A DNA stretch of 64,000 nucleotides from Aurelia coerulea. Lineage: Eukaryota > Cnidaria > Scyphozoa > Semaeostomeae > Ulmaridae. Below the pieces are notes generated by a model. That model was given only the letters and a program-made list of their open reading frames with translations. It had not been told where the DNA came from and searched no databases. The position numbers and the translations under genes were made by a program. Where the stretch lies: assembly GCA_039566865.1 (NCBI GenBank), contig CM076954.1, positions 8,068,001 to 8,132,000 on the forward strand, in the 5' to 3' direction. Below, one piece after another: positions 1 through 11,794 of the stretch; positions within the stretch are counted from its first letter, which is position 1, and each line of letters opens with the position of its first letter.

Positions 1-1321
1 TGCACTCATTGTTCTTTAAAACTTTAGTTCTACCAGTATTTACTTTTATAGCAGTATATTAGTGCTGTAGCAACCATTTTTCGAAACATTACTATAGAAA
101 TTAGTTTTTTGTTAAGTCCAATTTTAGCTTTACTGCATAAATAAACATCGATTAATTAAATGTTTATTTTCTCAAAGAAAACAAAATATAATGGATTAAC
201 ACATAGTAAAAAAATATTATAAAGAGTGGTTCTTCAAAATTAACGTACCTAAGTAGCAAAAATTTATATTATAAAAAGTATTGCACTCATCGTTCTTCAA
301 AACTTTAGCTCGGCCAGTAACTTGTTTAAGAGCACTCTATTAGTGCTGCAGCAACCCTTCTTGGAAACATTACGATAGACACTAGTTTTTTCTTTAGTCT
401 CATTTTAGCTTTACTGCATAGGCAAAAATCGATTAATTAAATGTTTATTTTCTCAAAGAAAACAAAATATAATCACAAAAACTGTGGATTAACGTACCTA
501 AGTAGCAAAAATTTATATTATAAAAAGTATTGCATTCATCGTTCTTTAAAACTTCAGTTCTACCAGTAACTTCTTTTATAGCACTATATTAGTGCTGCAG
601 CAACTATTCTTGGAAACGTTACTATAGACATTAGTTTTTTGTTAAGTCCAATTTCATTTTTACTGCATCGATTAATTAAATGTTTATTTTCTCAAAGAAA
701 ACAAAATATAAACACAAAAAGTATGGATTAACGTAACTTAGTAGCTACAATTCATATTATAAAGAGTATTGCACTCATCGTTCTTTAAAACTTTAGTTCG
801 GCCAGTAACTTCTTTAAGAGCACTCAATTAGTGCTGCAGCAACCCTTCTTTGAAACATTACTATAGATATTAGTTTTTTCTTTGGTCTCATTTTATTTTT
901 ACTGCATAAACAAACATCGATTAATTAAATTTTTACTTTCTCAAGGAAACAAAATATAAACGCAAAAAGTGTGGATTAACGTAATTTAGTAGCTACAATT
1001 CATATTATGAAGAGTATTGCACTCATCGTTCTTCAAAACTTTAGCTCGGCCAGTAACTTGTTTAAGAGCACTCTATTAGTGCTGCAGCAACCCTTCTTGG
1101 AAACATTACGATAGACACTAGTTTTTTCTTTAGTCTCATTTTAGCTTTACTGCATAGGCAAAAATCGATTAATTAAATGTTTATTTTCTCAAAGAAAACA
1201 AAATATAATCACAAAAACTGTGGATTAACGTACCTAAGTAGCAAAAATTTATATTATAAAAAGTATTGCACTCATCGTTCTTCAAAACTTTAGCTCGGCC
1301 AGTAACTTGTTTAAGAGCACT

Positions 1322-4143
1322 CTATTAGTGCTGCAGCAACCCTTCTTGGAAACATTACGATAGACACTAGTTTTTTCTTTAGTCTCATTTTAGCTTTACT
1401 GCATAGGCAAAAATCGATTAATTAAATGTTTATTTTCTCAAAGAAAACAAAATATAATCACAAAAACTGTGGATTAACGTACCTAAGTAGCAAAGATTTA
1501 TATTATAAAAAGTATTGCATTCATCGTTCTTTAAAACTTCAGTTCTACCAGTAACTTCTTTTATAGCACTATATTAGTGCTGCAGCAACTATTCTTGGAA
1601 ACGTTACTATAGACATTAGTTTTTTGTTAAGTCCAATTTCATTTTTACTGCATGAATAAACATCGATTAATTAAATGTTTATTTTCTCAAAGAAAACAAA
1701 ATATAAACACAAAAAGTATGGATTAACGTAACTTAGTAGCTACAATTCATATATTAAAGAGTATTGCACTCATCGTTCTTTAAAACTTTAGTTCGGCCAG
1801 TAACTTCTTTAAGAGCACTCTATTAGTGCTGCAGCAACCCTTCTTGGAAACATTACTATAGACATTAGTTTTTTCTTTAGTCTCATTTTAGCTTTACTGC
1901 ATAAACAAACATCGATTAATTAAATTTTTACTTTCTCAAGGAAACAAAATATAAATGAAAAAAGTGTGGATTAACGTAATTTAGTAGCTACAATTCATAT
2001 TATGAAGAGTATTGCACTCATCGTTCTTCAAAACTTTAGCTCGGCCAGTAACTTGTTTAAGAGCACTCTATTAGTGCTGCAGCAACCCTTCTTGGAAACA
2101 TTACTATAGACACTAGTTTTTTCTTTAGTCTCATTTTAGCTTTACTGCATAGGCAAAAATCGATTAATAAAATGCTTATTAAGAGCACTCTATTAGTGCT
2201 GCAGCAACCCTTCTTGGAAACATTACTATAGACATTAGTTTTTTCTTTAGTCTCATTTTAGCTTTACTGCATAAACAAACATCGATTAATTAAATTTTTA
2301 CTTTCTCAAGGAAACAAAATATAAATGAAAAAAGTGTGGATTAACGTAATTTAGTAACTACAATTCATATTATGAAGAGTATTGCACTCATCGTTCTTCA
2401 AAACTTTAGCTCGGCCAGTAACTTGTTTAAGAGCACTCTATTAGTGCTGCAGCAACCCTTCTTGGAAACATTACTATAGACACTAGTTTTTTCTTTAGTC
2501 TCATTTTAGCTTTACTGCATAGGCAAAAATTGATTAATTAAATGTTTATTTTCTCAAAGAAAACAAAATATAATCACAAAAACTGTGGATTAACGTAACT
2601 AAGTAGCAACAATTTATATTATAAAAAGTATTGCATTCATTGTTCTTTAAAACTTCAATTCTACCAGTAACTTCTTTTATAGCACTATCTTAGTACTGCA
2701 GCAACTATTCTTGGAAACATTACTATAGACATTAGTTTTTTCTTTAGTCTCATTTTAGCTTTACTGCATAAACAAACATCGATTAATTAAATGTTTATTT
2801 TCTCAAAGAAAACAAAATATCAACACAAAAAGTGTGGATTAACGTAACTTAGTAGCTACAATTTATATTATAAAAAGTATTGCACTCATTGTTCTTTAAA
2901 ACTTTAGTTCTACCAGTAATTTCTTTTATAGCACTATATTAGTGCTGTAGCAACCATTTTTCGAAACATTACTATAGACATTAGTTTTTTGTTAAGTCCC
3001 ATTTTAGCTTTACTGCATAAATAAACATCGATCAATTAAATGTTTATTTTCTCAAAGGAAACAAAATATAAACACAAAAAGTATGGATTAACGTAACATA
3101 GTAGCTACAATTCATATTATAAAGAGTATTGCACTCATAGTTCTTCAAAACTTTAGCTCGGCCAGTAACTTGTTTTAGAGCACTCTATTAGTGCTGCATT
3201 GAGTCTCATTTTAGCTTTACTGCATAAAAAAGCATCGATTAATTAAATGTTTACTTTCTCAAAGAAAACAAAATGTAAACACAAAATCTGTGGATTAATG
3301 TACTTTAGTAGCTACAATTTATATTAGAGAGAATTTTGCACTCATCGTTCTTTAAAATTTTAGTTCTGCCAGTAGCTATTTTAAGAGCACTCTATTAGTG
3401 CTGCAACAACCCTTCTTGGAAACATTACTATAGCCATTAGTTTTTTCTTTAGTCTCGTTTTAGCTTTTTTGCATAAACAAACATCGATCAATAAAATGTC
3501 TATTTTCTCAAAGAAAACAAAATATAAACACAAAAAGTGTGGATTAACTTACTTTTGTAGCTACAATTTATATGATAAATATTATTGCACTCATCGTCCT
3601 TTAAAACTTTAGTTCTGCTAATAACTTCTTTAACAGCACTCTATTAGTGCTGCAGCAACCCTTCTTGGAAACATTACTATAGAGATTAGTTTTTCCCTTA
3701 GTCTCGTTATAGCTTTTTTGCATAAGCAAACATCGATTAATAAAATGTTTATTTCCTCAAAAAAAAAACAAAATATCAACACAAAAAGTGTGGATTAACG
3801 TAAGTTAGTAGCTACATTTTATATTATAAAAAGTATTGCACTTATTGTTCTTTAAAACTTTAGTTCTACCAGTAATTTCTTTTATAGCAATATATTATTG
3901 CTGCAGCAACCGTTCCTGGAAACATTACTATAGAGATTAGTTTTTACTTTAGTCTCATTTTAGCTTTTTTGCATAAGCAAACATCGATTAATAAAATGTT
4001 TATTTCCTCAAAAAAAAAAACAAAATATCAACACAAAAAGTGTGGATTAACGTAAGTTAGTAGCTACATTTTATATTAGAAAGAGAATTGCACTCATCGT
4101 TCTTTAAAACTTTAGTTCGGCCAGTAATTTCTTTAACAGAACT
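1322..4143. repeat. 2.82-kb higher-order duplication, copy 1
   Basis: This satellite segment is repeated immediately downstream at an offset of 2,822 bp. Shared private landmarks are the chimeric monomer junction at about 2,170-2,185 (again at 4,992-5,007) and the deletion junction TGCATTGAGTCTC at about 3,194 (again at 6,016). Sharing of these one-off junctions shows a segmental tandem duplication and not independent monomer similarity. Confidence 0.9.
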
Positions 4144-6921
4144 TTATTAGTGCTGCAGCAACCCTTCTTGGAAACATTACGATAGACACTAGTTTTTTCT
4201 TTAGTCTCATTTTAGCTTTACTGCATAGGCAAAAATCGATTAATTAAATGTTTATTTTCTCAAAGAAAACAAAATATAATCACAAAAACTGTGGATTAAC
4301 GTACCTAAGTAGCAAAGATTTATATTATAAAAAGTATTGCATTCATCGTTCTTTAAAACTTCAGTTCTACCAGTAACTTCTTTTATAGCTCTATATTAGT
4401 GCTGCAGCAACTATTCTTGGAAACGTTACTATAGACATTAGTTTTTTGTTAAGTCCAATTTCATTTTTACTGCATGAATAAACATCGATTAATTAAATGT
4501 TTATTTTCTCAAAGAAAACAAAATATAAACACAAAAAGTATGGATTAACGTAACTTAGTAGCTACAATTCATATATTAAAGAGTATTGCACTCATCGTTC
4601 TTTAAAACCTTAGTTCGGCCAGTAACTTCTTTAAGAGCACTCTATTAGTGCTGCAGCAACCCTTCTTGGAAACATTACTATAGACATTAGTTTTTTCTTT
4701 AGTCTCATTTTAGCTTTACTGCATAAACAAACATCGATTAATTAAATTTTTACTTTCTCAAGGAAACAAAATATAAATGAAAAAAGTGTGGATTAACGTA
4801 ATTTAGTAGCTACAATTCATATTATGAAGAGTATTGCACTCATCGTTCTTCAAAACTTTAGCTCGGCCAGTAACTTGTTTAAGAGCACTCTATTAGTGCT
4901 GCAGCAACCCTTCTTGGAAACATTACTATAGACACTAGTTTTTTCTTTAGTCTCATTTTAGCTTTACTGCATAGGCAAAAATCGATTAATAAAATGCTTA
5001 TTAAGAGCACTCTATTAGTGCTGCAGCAACCCTTCTTGGAAACATTACTATAGACATTAGTTTTTTCTTTAGTCTCATTTTAGCTTTACTGCATAAACAA
5101 ACATCGATTAATTAAATTTTTACTTTCTCAAGGAAACAAAATATAAATGAAAAAAGTGTGGATTAACGTAATTTAGTAACTACAATTCATATTATGAAGA
5201 GTATTGCACTCATCGTTCTTCAAAACTTTAGCTCGGCCAGTAACTTGTTTAAGAGCACTCTATTAGTGCTGCAGCAACCCTTCTTGGAAACATTACTATA
5301 GACACTAGTTTTTTCTTTAGTCTCATTTTAGCTTTACTGCATAGGCAAAAATTGATTAATTAAATGTTTATTTTCTCAAAGAAAACAAAATATAATCACA
5401 AAAACTGTGGATTAACGTAACTAAGTAGCAACAATTTATATTATAAAAAGTATTGCATTCATTGTTCTTTAAAACTTCAATTCTACCAGTAACTTCTTTT
5501 ATAGCACTATCTTAGTACTGCAGCAACTATTCTTGGAAACATTACTATAGACATTAGTTTTTTCTTTAGTCTCATTTTAGCTTTACTGCATAAACAAACA
5601 TCGATTAATTAAATGTTTATTTTCTCAAAGAAAACAAAATATCAACACAAAAAGTGTGGATTAACGTAACTTAGTAGCTACAATTTATATTATAAAAAGT
5701 ATTGCACTCATTGTTCTTTAAAACTTTAGTTCTACCAGTAATTTCTTTTATAGCACTATATTAGTGCTGTAGCAACCATTTTTCGAAACATTACTATAGA
5801 CATTAGTTTTTTGTTAAGTCCCATTTTAGCTTTACTGCATAAATAAACATCGATCAATTAAATGTTTATTTTCTCAAAGGAAACAAAATATAAACACAAA
5901 AAGTATGGATTAACGTAACATAGTAGCTACAATTCATATTATAAAGAGTATTGCACTCATAGTTCTTCAAAACTTTAGCTCGGCCAGTAACTTGTTTTAG
6001 AGCACTCTATTAGTGCTGCATTGAGTCTCATTTTAGCTTTACTGCATAAAAAAGCATCGATTAATTAAATGTTTACTTTCTCAAAGAAAACAAAATGTAA
6101 ACACAAAATCTGTGGATTAATGTACTTTAGTAGCTACAATTTATATTAGAGAGAATTTTGCACTCATCGTTCTTTAAAATTTTAGTTCTGCCAGTAGCTA
6201 TTTTAAGAGCACTCTATTAGTGCTGCAACAACCCTTCTTGGAAACATTACTATAGCCATTAGTTTTTTCTTTAGTCTCGTTTTAGCTTTTTTGCATAAAC
6301 AAACATCGATCAATAAAATGTCTATTTTCTCAAAGAAAACAAAATATAAACACAAAAAGTGTGGATTAACTTACTTTTGTAGCTACAATTTATATGATAA
6401 ATATTATTGCACTCATCGTCCTTTAAAACTTTAGTTCTGCTAATAACTTCTTTAACAGCACTCTATTAGTGCTGCAGCAACCCTTCTTGGAAACATTACT
6501 ATAGAGATTAGTTTTTCCCTTAGTCTCGTTATAGCTTTTTGCATGCAAACATCGATTAATAAGTTTATTTCCTCAAAAAAAAAACAAAATATCAACACAA
6601 AAAGTGTGGATTAACGTAAGTTAGTAGCTACATTTTATATTATAAAAAGTATTGATTAAAACTTTAGTTCTACCAAATTTCTTTTATAGTTGCTATGGAA
6701 ACATTACTATAGAGATTAGTTTTTACTTTAGTCTCATTTTAGCTTTTTTGCATAAGCAAACATCGATTAATAAAATGTTTATTTCCTCAAAAAAAAAACA
6801 AAATATCAACACAAAAAGTGTGGATTAACGTAAGTTAGTAGCTACATTTTATATTAGAAAGAGAATTGCACTCATCGTTCTTTAAAACTTTAGTTCGGCC
6901 AGTAATTTCTTTAACAGAACT
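4144..6921. repeat. 2.82-kb higher-order duplication, copy 2
   Basis: This is the second copy of the 2.82-kb block, almost identical to copy 1 up to about 6,530. From about 6,540 to 6,700 it lacks several short pieces that copy 1 has, so it is about 44 bp shorter. The cluster of small deletions within 160 bp may be real decay or an assembly consensus error. Confidence 0.9.
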
Positions 6922-9900
6922 TTATTAGTTCTGTAGCAACCCTTCTTGGAAACATTACTATAGACCTTAGTTTTCTTTTCGTCTCATTTTAGCTTTACTG
7001 CATAGGCAAAAATCGATTAATAAAATGCTTATTTTCTCAAAGAAAACAAAATATAATCACAAAAAGTGTGGATGAACGCAACTTAGTAGCAACAAATTAT
7101 TTTACAAAAAGTATTGCTTTCATCGTTCTTTAAAACTTTAGTTCTGCCAGTAATTTCCTTTAAAGCAGTAAATTAGTGCTGCAGCAACCATTGTTGGAAA
7201 CATTACTATAGACACTAGTTTTTTCTTTAGTCTCATTTTAGCTTTACTGCATAGGCAAAAATCGATTAATTAAATGTTTATTTTCTCAAAGAAAACAAAA
7301 TATCATCACAAAAACTGTGGATTAACGTAACTAAGTAGCAACAATTTATATTATAAAAAGTATTGCATTCATCGTTCTTTAACACTTTAGTTCTACCAGT
7401 AACTCTTTTATAGCAATATATTAGTGCTGCAGCAACTATTCTTGGAAACGTTACTAACCAAACATCGATTAATTAAATGATTACTTTCTCAAAGAAAACA
7501 AAATGTAATTACAAAATCTGCAGATTAACGTAACTAAGTAGCAACAATTAATATTACAAAAAGTATTGCATTCATCGTTCTTTTAAACTTTAGTTCTACC
7601 ATTAACTTCTTTTATAGCACTATCTTATTGCTGCAGGAACCATTCTTGGAAACATTACTATAGAGATTAGTTTTTCCCTTAGTCTCGCTTTAGCTTTTTT
7701 GCATAAGCAAACATCGATTAATGAAATGTTCATTTTCTCAAAGAAAACAAAATATAATCACAAAAAGTGTGGATGAACGCAACTTAGTAGCAACAATTTA
7801 TATTACAAAAAGTATTGCATTCATCGTTCTTTAAACTTTAGTTCTGCCAGTAATATCCTTTAAAGCAGTAAATTAAAGCTGCAGCAACCATTGTTGGAAA
7901 CATTACTATAGCCATTAGTTTTTTCTTTAGTCTCGTTTTAGCTTTTTTGCATAAATGAACATCGCTTAATTAAATGTTTACTTTCTCAAAGAAAACAAAA
8001 TATAATCACAAAAAGTGTGGATGTTTACGTTAGTAACTTAGTAGCTCCAATTCATATTATAAATATTATTGAACTCATCGTCCTTTAAAACTTTTGTTCT
8101 GCCAGTAACTTCTTTAACAGCACTCTGTTAGTGCTGCAGCAACCCTTCTTGGAAACATTACTACAGACATTAGTTTTTTCTTTAGTCTCGTTTCAGCTTT
8201 TTTGCATAAATGAACATCGCTTAATTAAATGTTTACTTTCTCAAAGAAAACAAAATGTAAACACAAAATCTGTGGATTAACGTAACTGAGTAGCAAGAAT
8301 TTATATTATAAAAAGTATTGCATTCATCGTTCTTTAAAACTTTAGTTCTACTAGTAACTTCTTAAAAGCACTATATTAGTGCTCTAGCAACCATTCTTTG
8401 AAACATTACTATAGAGATTAGTTTTACTTTAGTCTCATTTTAGCTTTTTTGCATAAGCAAACATCGATTAATAAAATGTTTATTTTCTCAGAAAAAAAAC
8501 AAAATATCAACACAAAAAGTGTGGATTGACATAAGTTAGTAGCTACATTTTATATTATAAAAAGTATTGCACTTATTGTTCTTTAAAACTTTAGTTCTAC
8601 CAGTAACTTCTTTTATAGCACGCAATTAGTGCTGCAGCAACTATTCTTGGAAGTATTACTATAGACATTATTTTTTTCTTTATTCTCATTTTAGCTTTAC
8701 TGCATAAACAAACATCGACTAATAGACTGTTTATTTTCTCAAAGAAAACAAAATATCAACACAAAATCTGTGGATTAACTTAACTAAGTAGCAACAATTT
8801 ATATTATAAAAAGTATTGCATTCATCGTTCTTTAAAACTTTAGTTCTACCAGTAACTTCTTTAAGAGCACTATATTAGTGCTGCAGAAACCATTCTTCGA
8901 AACATTACTATAGACATTAGTTTTTTGTTAAGTCCCATTTTAGCATTACTGCATAAAGAAACATCGATTAATTGAATGTGTATTTTCTCAAAGAAAACAA
9001 AATATCAACACAAAAACTGTGGATTAATGTACTTTAGTAGCTACAATTTATATTAGATAGAGTATTGCACTTATCGTACTTTAAAACTTTAGTTCGGGCA
9101 GTAACTTCTTTAAGAGCACTCTACAACAACCCTTCTTTGAAACATTACTACAGACATTAGTTTTTCTCCTTAGTCTCATTTTAGCTTTACTGCATAAACA
9201 AACATCGATTAATTAAATGATTACTTTCTCAAAGAAAACAAAATGTAATTACAAAATCTGTAGATTAACGTAACTAAGTAGCAACAATTTATATTATAAA
9301 AAGTATTGCATTCATCGTTCTTTAAAACTTTAGTTCTACTAGTAACTTCTTAAAAGCACTATATTAGTGCTGCAGAAACCGTTCTTGGAATCATTACTAT
9401 AGACATTAGTTTTTTGTTAAGTCTCATTTTAGCTTTACTGCATAAACAGACATCGATTAATTAAATGTTTATTTTCTCAAAGAAAACAAAATATAATCAC
9501 AAAAAGTGTGGATTAACGTAACTTAGTAGCTACAATTCATATTATAAATATTATTGCACTCATCGTCCTTTAAAACTTTAGTTCTGCCAGTAACTTCTTT
9601 AACAGCACTCTATTAGTGCTGCAGAAACCCTTCTTGGAAACATTACTACAGACAGTAGTTTTTTCTTTAGTCTCATTTTAGATTTACTGCATAACCAAAC
9701 ATCGATCAATTAAATGATTACTTTCTCAAAATAAAACAAAATGTAATTACAAAATCTGTAGATTAACGTAACTAAGTAGCAACAATTTATATTATAAAAA
9801 GTATTGCATTCATCGTTCTTTAAAACTTTAGTTCTACTAGTAACTTCTTAAAAGCACTATATTAGTGCTGCAGAAACCGTTCTTGGAATCATTACTATAG

Positions 9901-10785
9901 ACATTAGTTTTTTGTTAAGTCTCATTTTAGATTTACTGCATAACCAAACATCGATTAATTAAATGATTACTTTCTCAAAGAAAACAAAATGTAATTACAA
10001 AATCTGCAGATTAACGTAACTAAGTAGCAACAATTAATATTACAAAAAGTATTGCATTCATCGTTCTTTTAAACTTTAGTTCTACCATTAACTTCTTTTA
10101 TAGCACTATCTTATTGCTGCAGGAACCATTCTTGGAAACATTACTATAGAGATTAGTTTTTCCCTTAGTCTCGCTTTAGCTTCTTTGCATAAGCAAACAT
10201 CGATTAATGAAATGTTTATTTTCTCAAAGAAAACAAAATATAATCACAAAAAGTGTGGATGAACGCAACTTAGTAGCAACAATTTATATTACAAAAAGTA
10301 TTGCATTCATTGTTCTTTAAAACTTTAGTTCTGCCTGTAATTTCCTTTAAAGCAGTAAATTAGTGCTGCAGCAACCATTGTTGGAAACATTACTATAGCC
10401 ATTAGTTTTTTCTTTAGTCTCGTTTTAGCTTTTTTGCATAAATGAACATCGCTTAATTAAATGTTTACTTTCTCGAAGAAAACAAAATATAATCACAAAA
10501 AGTGTGGATGAACGCAACTTAGTAGCAACAATTTATATTACAAAAAGTATTGCATTCATCGTTCTTTAAACTTTAGTTCTGCCAGTAATTTCCTTTAAAG
10601 CAGTAAATTAGTGCTGCAGCAACCATTGTTGGAAACATTACTATAGCCATTAGTTTTTTCTTTAGTCTCGTTTTAGCTTTTTTGCATAAGCAAACATCGA
10701 TTAATGAAATGTGTATTTCCTCGAAGAAAACAAAATATCAACACAAAAAGTGTGGATTAAGGTAACTTAGTAGCAACAATTTATA

Positions 10786-11751
10786 CCGGGTGTCCCAAAA
10801 AAAAGGTAACAGAATTGATGAGAACTAGCGATGAGAGTATAAGTCGAATCGATCCCAAATAAGTTTTGGAGTACTCTTCGATAGTTAACTTGAAGTTTAA
10901 TACCTCGTTTGAAGATATTGGTGCATCAAGAGTTGAAATATTAATCTCGAAATCCAAAATTTGCGTCCATCTACAAACCAGAGCTTTTGGGTTTTGGCCT
11001 AAACTGCTAACGCGCTGGTTAGGGGAATCTCCTCAGTCAAAGACATTCTTGGACAAGGATCGGTTCTTTGGGTACCCGTTTGAAAAGAACGTAAAAAACT
11101 GAAAACTAACAAACAAATTAATGAATATAGTCACCAAGGAATATTTTTCTCCAGTCAAAATGCATTTACTAAAGTACACCAAGCCAAGCACGAATGAGCA
11201 TTTTTCATGTTCCCTTGGGTATATACGATTGCTTGTTTCGTAATAATTTCGTGAGAGATGATGCAAAAAAAATTTCATTCAAGCAATGAAGATTGTAAGA
11301 TGGTCTATGTGTTAAAGCCTACGGGACTTATTTCGCTGATGAAGAACTTTTCTCAGGCAGGTGTAATTCAAAGTTTTTGTAGAATCAAGAAAGGGGTCTC
11401 TTCGGGGCAAAATTCTTGAATCTGATTGTGAACGTCAAAGTCAGATTTCTACTAAAATGTGTTCCTAAGCACGAGGTTCCTTGTTTGTACTTGGCTATGG
11501 TTGAGGAGATTCCACAGCACAGCGAGTTAGCATCTTAGGCCAAACCCCAAAAGCTCTGGTTTCGGGTAGGAGGCAAATTTGGACTTTCAAGATTAATATT
11601 CCAACTCTTGATGCACTAATATCAACAAATAAGGTGTCAATCTTCAAGTTAACTATCTAAGGGTACTTCAAAACTTATTAGGGGTCGATTCAACTTAAAT
11701 TCTTATCGCTAGCCCCAATCAAATCTGTTACCTTTTTTTTGGGACACCCGG
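10786..11751. mobile_element. 966-bp mariner-type MITE with long inverted arms, inserted in satellite
   Basis: The element starts CCGGGTGTCCCAAAAAAAA and ends with the reverse complement. It is flanked by TA on both sides (10,784-10,785 and 11,752-11,753). The uninterrupted monomer reads ACAATTTATATTAGAAAG, so exactly one TA was duplicated, as for Tc1/mariner-superfamily insertions. The inverted arms are long, about 250 bp each (10,786 to about 11,040 and about 11,500 to 11,751), with diverged positions, so a transcript would fold back on itself. No transposase is encoded; the small frames inside are not convincing. A left-truncated relative lies at 60,235-61,053 and shares the arm and centre sequence. 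Confidence 0.93.
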
Positions 11752-11794
11752 TATTAGAAAGAGAATTGCACTCATCGTTCTTTAAAACTTTAGT

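Larger units (their letters stand above)
1..10783. repeat. 248-bp satellite array, block 1
   Basis: Head-to-tail monomers are marked by a recurring anchor (TGCAYTCATCGTTCTT) seen at about 283, 531, 770, 1018, 1267, 1516, 1765 and 2013, so the period is 248-249 bp. Each monomer carries a dyad such as AGCACTATATTAGTGCT (7-bp arms, 3-nt spacer), usually followed by GCTGCAGC, and further on ATCGATTAATTAAAT. Monomers fall into classes, for example CTCGGCCAGTAACTTG versus CTACCAGTAACTTC, that alternate in higher-order patterns. Some are truncated at junctions (near 2,180, 3,195, 5,005 and 7,455). The array runs off the left edge of the window. Short frames inside it are repeat translations, not genes. 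A centromeric or pericentromeric role is possible but only inferred. Confidence 0.97.

Noticed and set aside
10866..11278. Short open frames inside the MITE on both strands
   Set aside because: They lie in the inverted arms, overlap on opposite strands and have no transposase motif.
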